Of a stretch of 64,000 nt of DNA, positions 18,025 to 26,690 are shown piece after piece. Position 1 is the stretch's first letter. Each line of letters starts with the position of its first letter. Made by a program: the position numbers and the translations under genes. Source of the DNA: Rhodobacter sp. TJ_12 (GTDB taxonomy: Bacteria > Pseudomonadota > Alphaproteobacteria > Rhodobacterales > Rhodobacteraceae); the NCBI RefSeq assembly GCF_020023995.1, contig NZ_NRRD01000006.1, positions 62,001-126,000 on the forward strand, read 5' to 3'. The notes under the pieces are model-generated. The model ran no database searches, was not told the origin of the DNA, and saw only the letters and a program-made list of their open reading frames with translations.

Positions 18025-19602
18025 TCACAGCCCCCCCTGCGCGTTGGTCGCGAAGGTGAAGACGGCGCCGGGCGGCAAGCTTGGTGCGAAGGCTTCGAGT
18101 TTTTTGCGCAGATCCACAGCCGCTTCGGCAGAGCTGGCATAAAAGGCAACCTCGTTGCCCCCCAATCGTCCCCGTGGCGCAAGGATCGACAGTGTCCCAA
18201 GCCGCACCCAATCGGGCCCGACGATGTCTTGGAACCAACTGTCATAGATCATCGCCAGTTGTGCGTTATGGCGTGCCATTACTGCCGTCGCCCAAGACGG
18301 GTCTTGCTGCTCCAGCCGGGCTTTCAGCGCCTCCAAAGAGCCAAGCCCCACCAGATCGACAACATAATGGTCGTTTTGCCACGCAACCCATCCCAGATCA
18401 TTCACCGCGACGGGCGCATCCAGATATTCATCCACAAAACGCGCCATTTGCGCCTGTTGCAGATGCACCGATTGCGGGTTCCAAAGATAGCTGCGCCACA
18501 AATCTGGGCCATAAACCGCCCCGGCGCAAAGGCAGACAAGCCCCACACCAGCCGCGCCCCATGCCCCCGCGCGCCGCGAGAGCCCCGCACTCGCCAAAAC
18601 CAAAGCCATTGTCAGCGCGGCGACAATGTAGATTTCATAGCGGCTCATCCCGCCCACCTGCCCCGCCAGCAGATGCGCAGCCCCGGCCAGCCCAACCACG
18701 CCCAAAAGCCAGCCCCGTGGCGTTTTGCGCATCTCAGCCAGACCAGCGGGCAGCCCGAGGCAAAGCACCGTCAGCCCAGCCAGCAAGACGCCGCGCGGAT
18801 CTGCGAGATTTTGCAAAGGCGTCGCAATGGCACGTATAACCGGCCCCGCCTCAGGGATCGCCAGCGCGGTCTTGGCCTGCACCGAGGCGGGCAAGCTGCC
18901 CAGCCCCTTCGCCTGCAAAAAAGCGACGAATGCCGCGACCGGCAGCGCCGCCCCCAGCCCCAAAAGCACGGCGGTCCCAGACCGGCGATGCGCCGCCAGC
19001 ACCAGACAAGCGAGCCCCGACAGCGCCAGCCCCTCGAACCGCAAAAGCGGCCCGACCAACACCCCCACGACCAAAAGCGCGCCAATGCGCCCCTCGGACA
19101 AGAAGTGCCAAAGCCCCAGCACCAGCGCCAAAGCGGCCGCCCCCTGCAGGCTGTGCTCCATGCCGGTATAGGCGACCCCCACGAAATTGAGCGCCAAAGG
19201 CCCCACCAGCGCCAATGCCCAGCGCCCGCCCGCCGGAAAGGCCGACCGCGCCAGCGCCGCCCCCCAAAGCGCGGCCATGGCAACCGCCCCGGCCATGTTC
19301 CACAAAAACGGCAGATAGCGCTGCCACGCACTGCCCGCGAAGGGCACCAACAGTGCCGGATAAAGGATCGAGCTATCGGCGGCGGCATATTCGCCGGGGT
19401 TCACCCCATAGCCGCCCGCTGCGATCCCCTCGGCCATTGCCAGATGGATATAGACATCATCAAGCGGGTATTCGAAGGCCCCCGCCAAGGAAGACGCCAC
19501 GCCCTGAAGCGCGGCAAACCCCGCAAGCGCCACGAGGCCAGAGGCAAGGACCAAGGTCCCTGCCCCCTCCGCCTGCGGCACCTTGCGGAGCGTGTCGGTC
19601 AT
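18025..19602 (-). CDS. Polytopic GT-C-like membrane glycosyltransferase/mannosyltransferase-type protein
   Basis: 525 residues. About ten hydrophobic helices fill residues 15-375, followed by a soluble C-terminal domain of about 150 residues. The first periplasmic loop contains FEYPLDDVYIHLAMAEG, with an acidic DD pair placed as in GT-C glycosyltransferases that use lipid-linked sugars. The C-terminal part (NDLGWVAWQNDHYVVDLVGLGS) is also typical of such proteins. It starts within the pccA stop (ATGA overlap), so it is coupled to a biotin carboxylase gene with no obvious functional link. Sugar and acceptor unknown. Confidence 0.7.
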   Translation of the reverse strand: MTDTLRKVPQAEGAGTLVLASGLVALAGFAALQGVASSLAGAFEYPLDDVYIHLAMAEGIAAGGYGVNPGEYAAADSSILYPALLVPFAGSAWQRYLPFLWNMAGAVAMAALWGAALARSAFPAGGRWALALVGPLALNFVGVAYTGMEHSLQGAAALALVLGLWHFLSEGRIGALLVVGVLVGPLLRFEGLALSGLACLVLAAHRRSGTAVLLGLGAALPVAAFVAFLQAKGLGSLPASVQAKTALAIPEAGPVIRAIATPLQNLADPRGVLLAGLTVLCLGLPAGLAEMRKTPRGWLLGVVGLAGAAHLLAGQVGGMSRYEIYIVAALTMALVLASAGLSRRAGAWGAAGVGLVCLCAGAVYGPDLWRSYLWNPQSVHLQQAQMARFVDEYLDAPVAVNDLGWVAWQNDHYVVDLVGLGSLEALKARLEQQDPSWATAVMARHNAQLAMIYDSWFQDIVGPDWVRLGTLSILAPRGRLGGNEVAFYASSAEAAVDLRKKLEAFAPSLPPGAVFTFATNAQGGL

Positions 19603-21602
19603 TCGAACTCCATGATGACGTCATCGACCTTGAGCGACGCGCCCGCCTCGCAATTGATCTTGCTCACCACACCTTTGCGCTCGGCGCGCAGGATGTTTTC
19701 CATCTTCATGGCTTCGACCGTGGCCAGCGGCTGCCCCTCTTGCACCTCGTCGCCTTCCTCGACCGAGATTTTCACGATCAGGCCGGGCATCGGGCAGAGC
19801 AGCATTTTCGAGGTATCGGGCGGCATCTTTTCGGGCATCAGCTTGGCCAGCTCGTGCTGGCGCGGCGTTTGCAGCCAGACCTTAAGATCGGCGCCGCGCA
19901 CCCGGATGCGGAAGCCCATCGGGATTTTGCCAACTTTCAGCACCAAGGGCGTGCCATCGACCGTCAGCTTGGCCAGCGTCTTGCCCGGCGTCCAATCGCT
20001 TTCGACCCGCAGGCAGGTGCCATCCTCAAAGGTCACCGACGAGCCCGCCTTATCGGCGGCCACTTTCACCGGGAAGCATTCGCCTTGCAGGCACACCATC
20101 CAGTCATCGCCCACGACCCGCTCGTGGTTGCCCAGCGTACCCGAGATTTTCGTGCGGCGAATTTCGGCCACGCGATACATCGCAGCGGTGGCGGCGGCCA
20201 CGCGCTTGAGCATCTCGGCCCCCAGCGTCACGCCTGCGAACCCCTCGGGGTATTCTTCGGCGATGAAGGCGGTGGTGATATTGCCCGACACGAACCGCTC
20301 ATGGTCCATCACAGCAGCGCAGAACGGCAGGTTGTGGCCAATCCCCTCAACCTCGAACGTGTCAAGCGCCAGGCGCATTTCCTCAATTGCTGCCGCGCGG
20401 GTCTCGCCCCAGGTGCACAGCTTGGCGATCATCGGGTCGTAGAACATCGAAATCTCGCCACCCTCGTACACGCCGGTATCGTTGCGCACGATGCCATCGC
20501 CTGCGGTCGGGCCTTCGACGGGGGGCTGGTATTTCGTCAAACGGCCAATCGAGGGCAGGAAGTTGCGATAAGGGTCTTCGGCGTAAAGACGGCTTTCCAT
20601 CGCCCAGCCGTTGATCTTGATATCTTCTTGCGTGAAGGGCAGCTTTTCGCCCGCCGCGACGCGGATCATCTGTTCGACAAGATCGACACCGGTGATGAGT
20701 TCGGTCACCGGGTGTTCCACCTGCAAACGGGTGTTCATCTCAAGGAAGTAGAAGTTGCGATCGCCATCGACGATGAATTCCACCGTCCCCGCCGAGGTAT
20801 AACCCACCGCCTTGGCCAAGGCGCAGGCCTGTTCGCCCATGGCCTTGCGGGTGGCTTCATCCAGAAACGGCGAGGGCGCTTCTTCGATGACCTTTTGGTT
20901 GCGGCGCTGGATCGAGCATTCGCGCTCATGCAGATAGACGCAATTGCCATGGCTGTCGGCCAGCACCTGAATTTCGATGTGGCGCGGCTGCGTGACGAAT
21001 TTCTCGATGAAAATACGGTCATCGCCAAAGCTGTTTGCGGCCTCGTTTTTCGACGATTGGAAGCCTTCGCGCGCCTCTTCGGCATTCCACGCGATCCGCA
21101 TCCCTTTGCCGCCGCCGCCCGCCGAGGCTTTGATCATCACCGGATAGCCAATCTCATCCGAGATTTTCACCGCCTCTTCGGCATCGGCAATCAGCCCCAT
21201 ATAGCCGGGCACCGTGTTCACGCCCGCTTCTTTGGCCAATTTTTTCGAGGTGATCTTGTCGCCCATCGCCTCGATCGCCGGGGACGGCGGGCCGATGAAG
21301 GCCACGCCTTCCTTTTCCAGCGCAGCGGCAAAATCCATCCGCTCCGACAAGAAGCCATAGCCCGGATGCACCGCCTCGGCACCGGTCTGGCGGATCGCAT
21401 CCATGATCTTGTCGATCACGATATAGGATTGGTTCGCGGGCGGCGGACCGATATGCACCGCCTCATCGGCCATCTTGACGTGCAGCGCCTGCGCATCGGC
21501 ATCGGAATAGACGGCCACCGTCTGGATGCCCATTTTGCGCGCCGATTTGATGACGCGGCAAGCGATCTCGCCGCGGTTGGCGATCAGGATTTTCTTGAAC
21601 AT
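19599..21602 (-). CDS. pccA: Propionyl-CoA carboxylase alpha subunit (biotin carboxylase + BCCP)
   Basis: Carboxylates its biotin with ATP and bicarbonate, for transfer to propionyl-CoA by PccB. 667 residues: biotin carboxylase N-domain (MFKKILIANRGEIACRVIKSA), ATP-grasp with glycine loop (MIKASAGGGGKGMRI) and IEIQVLADSHGN, a BT linker domain (about 490-590), and a C-terminal biotinyl domain with the acceptor Lys633 in VEAMKME. Together with pccB and mcm in the same region this makes a complete propionyl-CoA to methylmalonyl-CoA to succinyl-CoA route apart from the epimerase, which is not in this window. Confidence 0.97.
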   Translation of the reverse strand: MFKKILIANRGEIACRVIKSARKMGIQTVAVYSDADAQALHVKMADEAVHIGPPPANQSYIVIDKIMDAIRQTGAEAVHPGYGFLSERMDFAAALEKEGVAFIGPPSPAIEAMGDKITSKKLAKEAGVNTVPGYMGLIADAEEAVKISDEIGYPVMIKASAGGGGKGMRIAWNAEEAREGFQSSKNEAANSFGDDRIFIEKFVTQPRHIEIQVLADSHGNCVYLHERECSIQRRNQKVIEEAPSPFLDEATRKAMGEQACALAKAVGYTSAGTVEFIVDGDRNFYFLEMNTRLQVEHPVTELITGVDLVEQMIRVAAGEKLPFTQEDIKINGWAMESRLYAEDPYRNFLPSIGRLTKYQPPVEGPTAGDGIVRNDTGVYEGGEISMFYDPMIAKLCTWGETRAAAIEEMRLALDTFEVEGIGHNLPFCAAVMDHERFVSGNITTAFIAEEYPEGFAGVTLGAEMLKRVAAATAAMYRVAEIRRTKISGTLGNHERVVGDDWMVCLQGECFPVKVAADKAGSSVTFEDGTCLRVESDWTPGKTLAKLTVDGTPLVLKVGKIPMGFRIRVRGADLKVWLQTPRQHELAKLMPEKMPPDTSKMLLCPMPGLIVKISVEEGDEVQEGQPLATVEAMKMENILRAERKGVVSKINCEAGASLKVDDVIMEFE

Positions 21603-21746
21603 GGTCAGTCCCTTCCTCCGGGCGCGTCTCTCCCCGCGCCCCCCTTGGTAATGGCGGTGTCATTGGCGAAAACAAAACGGCCACCGGGGCGGAAAGCCCC
21701 GATGGCACGCGTAACAGGCCTGACCGCGCCGGGCGCGGAGGCAAAA

Positions 21747-21956
21747 TCAGTAGCAGGGGTTGCCGATACCCGCGTTGCAGGTCGCGCCGCCGGCCAGCGC
21801 ACCAAGCGCTGCGCCGGTAAGAACATTGTTGTCGGTCGCATCGGCAAGAAGGCCACCGGCCGCCGCGCCCGCGATGGCGCGGTCGCCTTGCGTTTCCATA
21901 CAACCGGCAAGCGCGGTGATGGCCAGAAGAGAAAGAATGAGGGTGCTGCTGCGCAT
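21747..21956 (-). CDS. Small glycine-zipper lipoprotein
   Basis: 69 residues. Signal peptide with lipobox LAGC (Cys19): MRSSTLILSLLAITALAGC. The mature part holds a glycine-zipper-like repeat (AIAGAAAGGLLADATDNNVLTGAALGALAGG), then ends with two cysteines (ATCNAGIGNPCY). This is the outer-membrane-lipoprotein type related to YMGG/OmpA-like glycine zippers; function unknown. An inverted repeat lies just upstream of the start. Confidence 0.8.
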   Translation of the reverse strand: MRSSTLILSLLAITALAGCMETQGDRAIAGAAAGGLLADATDNNVLTGAALGALAGGATCNAGIGNPCY

Positions 21957-22314
21957 GGTGAACTGCCTCCATTGGCGATTGTGATTGCCAATGAATCTAG
22001 CGCGGAACGCGCCGCGCACAAATCTTTTTCGCAACATGTCGTGGTAAGATTTCGGAGATCGGCAAAGCCTTGCGCATGGCCCCAAAGACGGGGACGCGCA
22101 TGTGCGGCGGATGCCTGCTTGGTGCCGGATGTCTGCGGCCCGAACGGGACCCCGGGCCGCAGACCAAGAGCATGGGCTTTCAAAGACGGCGCGGCTTCGA
22201 AACGCGGCGTCCTGTGGATTATTTGGGGACGCGCAGCGCAATTACAAAAGCGCACAGGCGCTTTTTTGCAAGAATCGGCAATTTCTTGCCGAAAATGCGG
22301 CGCATTCCCCGGCA
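21957..22314. other. 358-nt gap with three hairpins, no gene seen
   Basis: Between the small lipoprotein and the upstream minus-strand gene. It holds CATTGGC-N10-GCCAATG (21970-21993), a perfect 12-bp stem with 10-nt loop (22131-22164), the terminator at 22246-22267, and a small CGGCAA-TTTC-TTGCCG hairpin (22276-22291). No reading frame here looks coding. Confidence 0.5.
22246..22267 (-). terminator. Rho-independent terminator after the pccB-side genes
   Basis: AAAAGCGC (22246-22253), loop ACAG, GCGCTTTT (22258-22265) with flanking T/A runs on either strand. It follows the minus-strand gene ending at 22315 and suggests that the pccB transcript ends here, with pccA expressed from a separate promoter or by readthrough. 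Confidence 0.7.
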
Positions 22315-22707
22315 TCAATCCCAATCCTCGTCGTCGAGATCATCCCATTGGAAGGTTTCGGGCTCTGCAAAGACCTCCGGAAAGGCCGCTTCGGCGCGCG
22401 CGCGGTCGACCCGCAAAAGCTGGTCATAGGAACAGGGGTCGGCCGGTTCTTCGGCCCAGACGACCTCGCGCCCGATCAGCCAGCTTAGCCGACCGGCATC
22501 CAGATTGCCGCGTTCGAACGGCTCTTCGCCAAAATGATCCCACAGCGCCGCCAAAAACCCCGCATCGGCGCGCCGGTCGGCGGCATTGCGGTCCTTGTAG
22601 CGTTCGCGGCGAATGATCTTGGTCGCGCCCTGCTTGTTGGCGCGCCGGATCGTGAATTGATAGTCAGTGCCCGGCAGGCGGGACGGAAAACCACGGTGTT
22701 TCAGCAT
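22315..22707 (-). CDS. Conserved hypothetical protein between pccB and pccA
   Basis: 130 residues from the ATG at 22707, chosen because AAAGGAGG lies 7 nt before it; a 10-codon upstream extension is rejected. The protein is soluble, basic at the N-terminus (TKIIRRERYKDRNAADRRADAGFLAALWDHFGEEPF) and strongly acidic at the C-terminus (QWDDLDDEDWD). I do not recognise a named family. A gene of this kind between pccB and pccA is familiar from Rhodobacteraceae, which argues it is real and possibly linked to carboxylase function. Confidence 0.75.
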   Translation of the reverse strand: MLKHRGFPSRLPGTDYQFTIRRANKQGATKIIRRERYKDRNAADRRADAGFLAALWDHFGEEPFERGNLDAGRLSWLIGREVVWAEEPADPCSYDQLLRVDRARAEAAFPEVFAEPETFQWDDLDDEDWD

Positions 22708-22806
22708 GATGTGCCTCCTTTGCAAGCGGCATGGCACATCAGATGCGCCCGGTTCAAGCCGGGCGTGAGCCTGGGGGCAAGGCGCGGGCCCTGCCCCCGA
22801 AGCGCT

Positions 22807-22923
22807 TTAGTATTTGCCGGTTTGCACGGGCTCGATGGTGACCGGCTCAACCGGCTCCGGCTTCGGCGCGCAAGCGGCGACAAAAGCGACGAGGGCAACA
22901 GCGATGAAAACTTTTTTCGACAT
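22807..22923 (-). CDS. 38-residue putative lipoprotein
   Basis: A very small reading frame: MSKKVFIAVALVAFVAAC is a complete lipoprotein signal with lipobox VAAC (Cys18), followed by APKPEPVEPVTIEPVQTGKY. GGAGACACTC sits before the ATG. The mature peptide would be a 21-residue proline/glutamate-rich lipopeptide. Codon use and the signal support a real gene; function unknown. Confidence 0.65.
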   Translation of the reverse strand: MSKKVFIAVALVAFVAACAPKPEPVEPVTIEPVQTGKY

Positions 22924-23191
22924 GAGTGTCTCCTGACCGGGCCGACATGGGGGGGAACGGTCGCCCAAACCACGCCCGCCACAAAGGTGATGCGACGAGA
23001 ACGATTCCCGTCACCGGCCAGCGTATCGCGGCTTTCGTCTTCAAAGAAGGGGGGATTTTTCAACATCTTGGAGAGCGATTTCGCCCCCGCGGCCGCGTCC
23101 AAAGCGCCACGGCAGACCGGGCGCATCGGTGCGACCAGCGCGCCCGCGCGGCCCGCCTCCGTCCTGCCCTGTGGTGCCGCGACTACGCGCA

Positions 23192-23617
23192 TCAGTAAAA
23201 CTCCCAGACACAGGCCCCGTGCTGCACGGAAAAGGCCTCAAAGAACTGCACCGCGTCCTCGTTTGGTTCGCCAAACGGCACTTCGCGGTCTGCCAGATCA
23301 AGCACGATCTCGGCGGGTTGCGGCCCCATCTCGGGCAGCCGCGCCAAAACATAGCCATCACACAAGGCCTGTAGGTCCGCCGTGGCCAGATCCGGGTCAT
23401 AGTCCGGGCCTGCCAGATCGGGCGCAACGAAGCGAAACCGCAAGGTCAGCCCATTGGGGCCTTGGCTATCGCGCAACGTCTCGAACCAGTGCACCGCCAG
23501 ACCCGAAGGCACGGCGATGGGCTCTTGTGCATAAACAGGCCGGGCAGCCATCAAGACCAGGGCGACAAGCGCCACCCCGTGCAAGGCTTTGACCAACTGC
23601 CCGGCCCCACGCCCCAT
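23192..23617 (-). CDS. Exported DUF6497-like hypothetical protein
   Basis: 141 residues from the ATG at 23617, ten bases after the pccB stop, with GAGGGG before it. A signal peptide (ALHGVALVALVLMAARPVYA) is followed by a compact domain: VPSGLAVHWFETLRDSQGPNGLTLRFRFVAPDL and CDGYVLARLP. Two cysteines remain in the mature protein. Placed in the same transcript as pccB. The family resembles a Rhodobacterales-specific DUF; function unknown and unlikely to be enzymatic on CoA esters since it is exported. Confidence 0.72.
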   Translation of the reverse strand: MGRGAGQLVKALHGVALVALVLMAARPVYAQEPIAVPSGLAVHWFETLRDSQGPNGLTLRFRFVAPDLAGPDYDPDLATADLQALCDGYVLARLPEMGPQPAEIVLDLADREVPFGEPNEDAVQFFEAFSVQHGACVWEFY

Positions 23618-23627
23618 TCCGCGCCCC

Positions 23628-25160
23628 TCAGAGCGGAATGTTGTCGTGTTTCTTCCACGGGTTAGCGAGCTTCTTCGAGCGCAGGCTGGCAAAAGCCCGC
23701 GCCACCCGGCGCCGCGTCGAGGAGGGTTTGATCACCTCGTCGATGAAACCGCGCTCGGCCGCCACGAAGGGGTTGGCAAAGCGGCTTTCGTAATCTTTCG
23801 TGCGCGCCGCGATCTTGTCGGGATCGCCCAGTTCCGAACGATACAGGATTTCGGTCGCGCCTTTGGCCCCCATCACCGCGATTTCGGCGGTGGGCCAAGC
23901 GTAGTTGAAATCGCCGCGCAGGTGTTTCGAGGCCATAACGTCATAAGCACCGCCGTAAGCTTTACGGGTAATGACCGTGACTTTCGGCACCGTCGCCTCG
24001 CCATAGGCAAAGAGCAATTTTGCCCCGTGCTTGATGACGCCGCCATATTCCTGGCCCGTCCCCGGCAAAAAGCCCGGCACATCGACCAGCGTCAGGATCG
24101 GAATTTCGAACGCATCGCAGAACCGCACGAACCGCGCGGCCTTGCGCGAGCTGTCAATGTCGAGACAGCCCGCCAGCACCATCGGCTGGTTCGCCACGAT
24201 CCCAACCGTTTGGCCTTCGATGCGGATGAAGCCGGTGATGATATTGCCTGCGAAATCGCGCTGAATTTCGAAGAAATCGCCCTCGTCGGCGATCTTGGTG
24301 ATCAACTCCTTCATGTCATAGGGCATGTTGGGGTTGGCCGGGATCAGCGTATCCAGGCTTTCCTCGACCCGGTCGACCGAATCGAAGAACGGGCGCACCG
24401 GCGCCTTTTCGCGGTTCGACAGCGGCAGGAAATCGATCAAGCGGCGGGTCTCGGCAATCGCCACCACATCGTTTTCATAGGCGCCATCGGCGACCGAGCT
24501 TTTCTTGGTATGGGTGCCCGCACCGCCCAGTTCTTCGGCGGTGACAACCTCGTTGGTCACCGTCTTCACCACATCGGGGCCGGTGACGAACATGTAAGAG
24601 CTGTCTTGCACCATAAAGATGAAATCGGTCATCGCGGGCGAATAGACCGCACCGCCCGCACAGGGGCCCATGATCAGGCTGATTTGCGGCACCACGCCCG
24701 AGGCCATGATATTGCGCTGAAACACCTCGGCATAGCCCGCCAGCGAGGCCACGCCCTCTTGGATCCGCGCCCCGCCCGAATCGTTCATGCCAATCACCGG
24801 CGCGCCGTTTTGCATCGCCATATCCATGATTTTGCAAATCTTCTCGGCATGGGTTTCGGAGAGCGAGCCGCCAAAGACGGTGAAATCCTGGCTAAACACA
24901 TAGACCATGCGGCCGTTGACCGTGCCCCAGCCGGTGACGACGCCATCGCCCGGAATATGCTCTTTTTCCATCCCGAATTCGGTGCAGCGATGCGCCTTGA
25001 ACATGTCGAATTCTTCGAACGAACCCTCGTCGAGCAGAAGTTCGATGCGCTCGCGCGCGGTCAGCTTGCCCTTTTTGTGCTGCGCTTCGATGCGGCGCTC
25101 CCCGCCCCCAAGGCGCGCGTTGGCGCGGCGGGCTTCAAGCTCGCTCAGAATGTCTTTCAT
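23628..25160 (-). CDS. pccB: Propionyl-CoA carboxylase beta subunit
   Basis: Carboxyltransferase half of propionyl-CoA carboxylase: moves the carboxyl group from biotin to propionyl-CoA. 510 residues from [12 protein letters not shown]; an 8-codon upstream extension is less likely. Two crotonase-like halves are visible, with [11 protein letters not shown]-type motif ([19 protein letters not shown]) and [25 protein letters not shown] plus [11 protein letters not shown] forming the oxyanion holes and CoA sites. First gene of the minus-strand cluster; its promoter region carries TTGCAA palindromes. Confidence 0.97.
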   Translation of the reverse strand: MKDILSELEARRANARLGGGERRIEAQHKKGKLTARERIELLLDEGSFEEFDMFKAHRCTEFGMEKEHIPGDGVVTGWGTVNGRMVYVFSQDFTVFGGSLSETHAEKICKIMDMAMQNGAPVIGMNDSGGARIQEGVASLAGYAEVFQRNIMASGVVPQISLIMGPCAGGAVYSPAMTDFIFMVQDSSYMFVTGPDVVKTVTNEVVTAEELGGAGTHTKKSSVADGAYENDVVAIAETRRLIDFLPLSNREKAPVRPFFDSVDRVEESLDTLIPANPNMPYDMKELITKIADEGDFFEIQRDFAGNIITGFIRIEGQTVGIVANQPMVLAGCLDIDSSRKAARFVRFCDAFEIPILTLVDVPGFLPGTGQEYGGVIKHGAKLLFAYGEATVPKVTVITRKAYGGAYDVMASKHLRGDFNYAWPTAEIAVMGAKGATEILYRSELGDPDKIAARTKDYESRFANPFVAAERGFIDEVIKPSSTRRRVARAFASLRSKKLANPWKKHDNIPL

Positions 25161-25231
25161 TGCGGTCCCCTCCGAGAATTTCAATGCAACCTAATGGAAC
25201 GCAACATTGTTACCAAGAGGATTTCCGAAAA

Positions 25232-25279
25232 TTTGCAAATTATTCTCAGCGCTCGCGCTGCGAATTGCAACATTGCAAA
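25232..25279. promoter_or_regulatory. Candidate PccR operator cluster upstream of pccB
   Basis: TTTGCAAA at 25232-25239 and two TTGCAA copies at 25265-25270 and 25273-25278, in the 278-nt gap between divergent pccB and the MFS gene. The same 8-mer pair stands before pccR. From memory, R. sphaeroides PccR (ScfR family) recognises paired TTTGCAAA palindromes. Position 72-119 nt before the pccB ATG fits an operator. Confidence 0.65.
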
Positions 25280-25438
25280 TACCCCTCAGGCCCGTTGAAA
25301 CAGGGGTCAGGCCCCCCAATCCCCCTTTCCCGGGCCAAATCATGCTTTTGCGCCGGCGCCGCCACAGGCGACGCGCATTCTTGTGACGCATACATTTCTG
25401 CCGTGGACAATATGACGCGCGCCGCCTAGCGGCTGTGC

Positions 25439-26635
25439 ATGACGCCGTTTGACCGTAAGACCCCCCCGCATATCGTGACCTTGGTGCTGGCCACCGGGCT
25501 TGCCGCGCTAAGCCTCAATATCTTTTTGCCCTCGCTGCCCGGCATGGCACGCCATTTCGGTGTCGATTACGGGGTGATGCAACTGACGATCTCGGCCTAT
25601 CTGGCGATGTCGGCGGTGGCGCAATTCCTGATCGGCCCGATTTCGGATCGCTATGGCCGCCGTCCGGTCACGCTTGCGGTGGTGGCGATCTTTACCCTTG
25701 CCTCGGTCGCGGCGCTGTTCGCGCCCACGGCAGAAAGCTTTTTGCTCGCGCGGTTCGTGCAATCGGTGGTCGCGACCACCTTTGTTTTATCCCGCGCCGC
25801 CGTGCGCGACATGGTCCCCGGGCCCGAAGCGGCCTCGCAAATCGGCTATGTCACCATGGGCATGTCTTTGGTGCCAATGATCGGCCCGGCGGTGGGGGGC
25901 GTGCTGGATACCGCCTTTGGGTGGCAGGCGAACCTGATCGTTCTGGCCGTTGCTGGCGCCGCGCTATACGCGCTGGTCTGGGCCGATATGGGGGAAACCG
26001 TGGCGGGTGGCGGCTTGGGCTTTCGGGCACAGGCGCGCGCCTATCCGGTGCTGATCCGCTCGCAACGGTTTTGGGGCTATGCACTTTCGGCCTCGGCCTC
26101 GGCGGGGCTGTTCTATGCTTATCTGGGCGGGGCGCCCTTGGTGGGGGAAAAGGCCTTTGGGCTCAGCCCGGTCGAGGTGGGCTATTACTTCGCCCTGCCC
26201 TCTTTAGGTTATCTGGTGGGCAATTGGCTGTCGGGGCGGTTCGCCACCCGGCTCGGCATGGATGCGATGGTACTGGCGGGCACAACGCTGGCCACGGCGG
26301 CGCTGGCGCTGGCGCTGGTGGCGGCCCTGGCCGAGGCGCTGCCGCCGATCTTGTTCTTTTCCATCGTCGCGATCACCGGCGTGGGCAACGGGCTGGCGCT
26401 GCCCTCGGCCAATGCGGGCATGATGTCGGTGCGCCCCGATCTGGCGGGCACCGCTTCGGGGCTGGGCGCGACGCTGACGATTGGCTGCGGCGCGGCCCTA
26501 TCCAGCCTGACCGCCGCGCTGGTGGGCGATCATGTTTCGGTGCTGCGGCTGGTGGCGGTGATGTTCGGCTCCTCGGCGGTTTCGGTTGTGATGATGCTGT
26601 GGGTGCGCCGACGCCGCCGCGCGCTCGGCATTTGA
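25439..26635 (+). CDS. MFS transporter, Bcr/CflA drug-resistance family
   Basis: 398 residues, about 12 membrane helices. Motif A of the major facilitator superfamily is present between helices 2 and 3 (GPISDRYGRRPVTL), and NIFLPSLPGMARHFGVDYGVMQLTISAYLAMSAVAQ is the Bcr/CflA start. It probably effluxes small hydrophobic drugs or amino-acid derivatives. It shares its upstream region with pccB, and is followed 55 nt later by pccR. A role in propionate metabolism is not implied by sequence. Confidence 0.9.
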   Translation: MTPFDRKTPPHIVTLVLATGLAALSLNIFLPSLPGMARHFGVDYGVMQLTISAYLAMSAVAQFLIGPISDRYGRRPVTLAVVAIFTLASVAALFAPTAESFLLARFVQSVVATTFVLSRAAVRDMVPGPEAASQIGYVTMGMSLVPMIGPAVGGVLDTAFGWQANLIVLAVAGAALYALVWADMGETVAGGGLGFRAQARAYPVLIRSQRFWGYALSASASAGLFYAYLGGAPLVGEKAFGLSPVEVGYYFALPSLGYLVGNWLSGRFATRLGMDAMVLAGTTLATAALALALVAALAEALPPILFFSIVAITGVGNGLALPSANAGMMSVRPDLAGTASGLGATLTIGCGAALSSLTAALVGDHVSVLRLVAVMFGSSAVSVVMMLWVRRRRRALGI

Positions 26636-26644
26636 CGCCCCGGC

Positions 26645-26672
26645 TTTGCAAAGCATACACTGGCTTTGCAAA
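26645..26672. promoter_or_regulatory. Paired TTTGCAAA operator in front of pccR (autoregulation)
   Basis: Two perfect TTTGCAAA palindromes at 26645-26652 and 26665-26672, centres exactly 20 bp apart (two helical turns), ending 18 nt before the pccR ATG. GGGGGAGG, the ribosome site, follows. The placement would let PccR repress its own translation-proximal promoter. Confidence 0.7.
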
Positions 26673-26690
26673 AGCGCGGGGGAGGCGCCG

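Noticed and set aside
17971-20442. 823-codon plus-strand frame across the membrane glycosyltransferase-like gene and pccA
   Set aside because: Crosses several genes antisense, low-complexity basic composition, no ribosome site.
19215-22616. 1133-codon open frame on the plus strand
   Set aside because: It is antisense to pccA and its neighbours. In GC-rich genomes the complement of a well-biased gene stays open; the product is rich in Arg, His and Pro with no domain, while the minus strand encodes a complete biotin carboxylase.
22701-23192. Minus-strand frame whose ATG overlaps the stop of the exported protein gene at 23192 (TGATG)
   Set aside because: The overlap looks like coupling, but the product is low-complexity, runs through the 38-residue lipoprotein gene in another frame and contains no domain. 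A short real peptide in the first 90 codons is not excluded.
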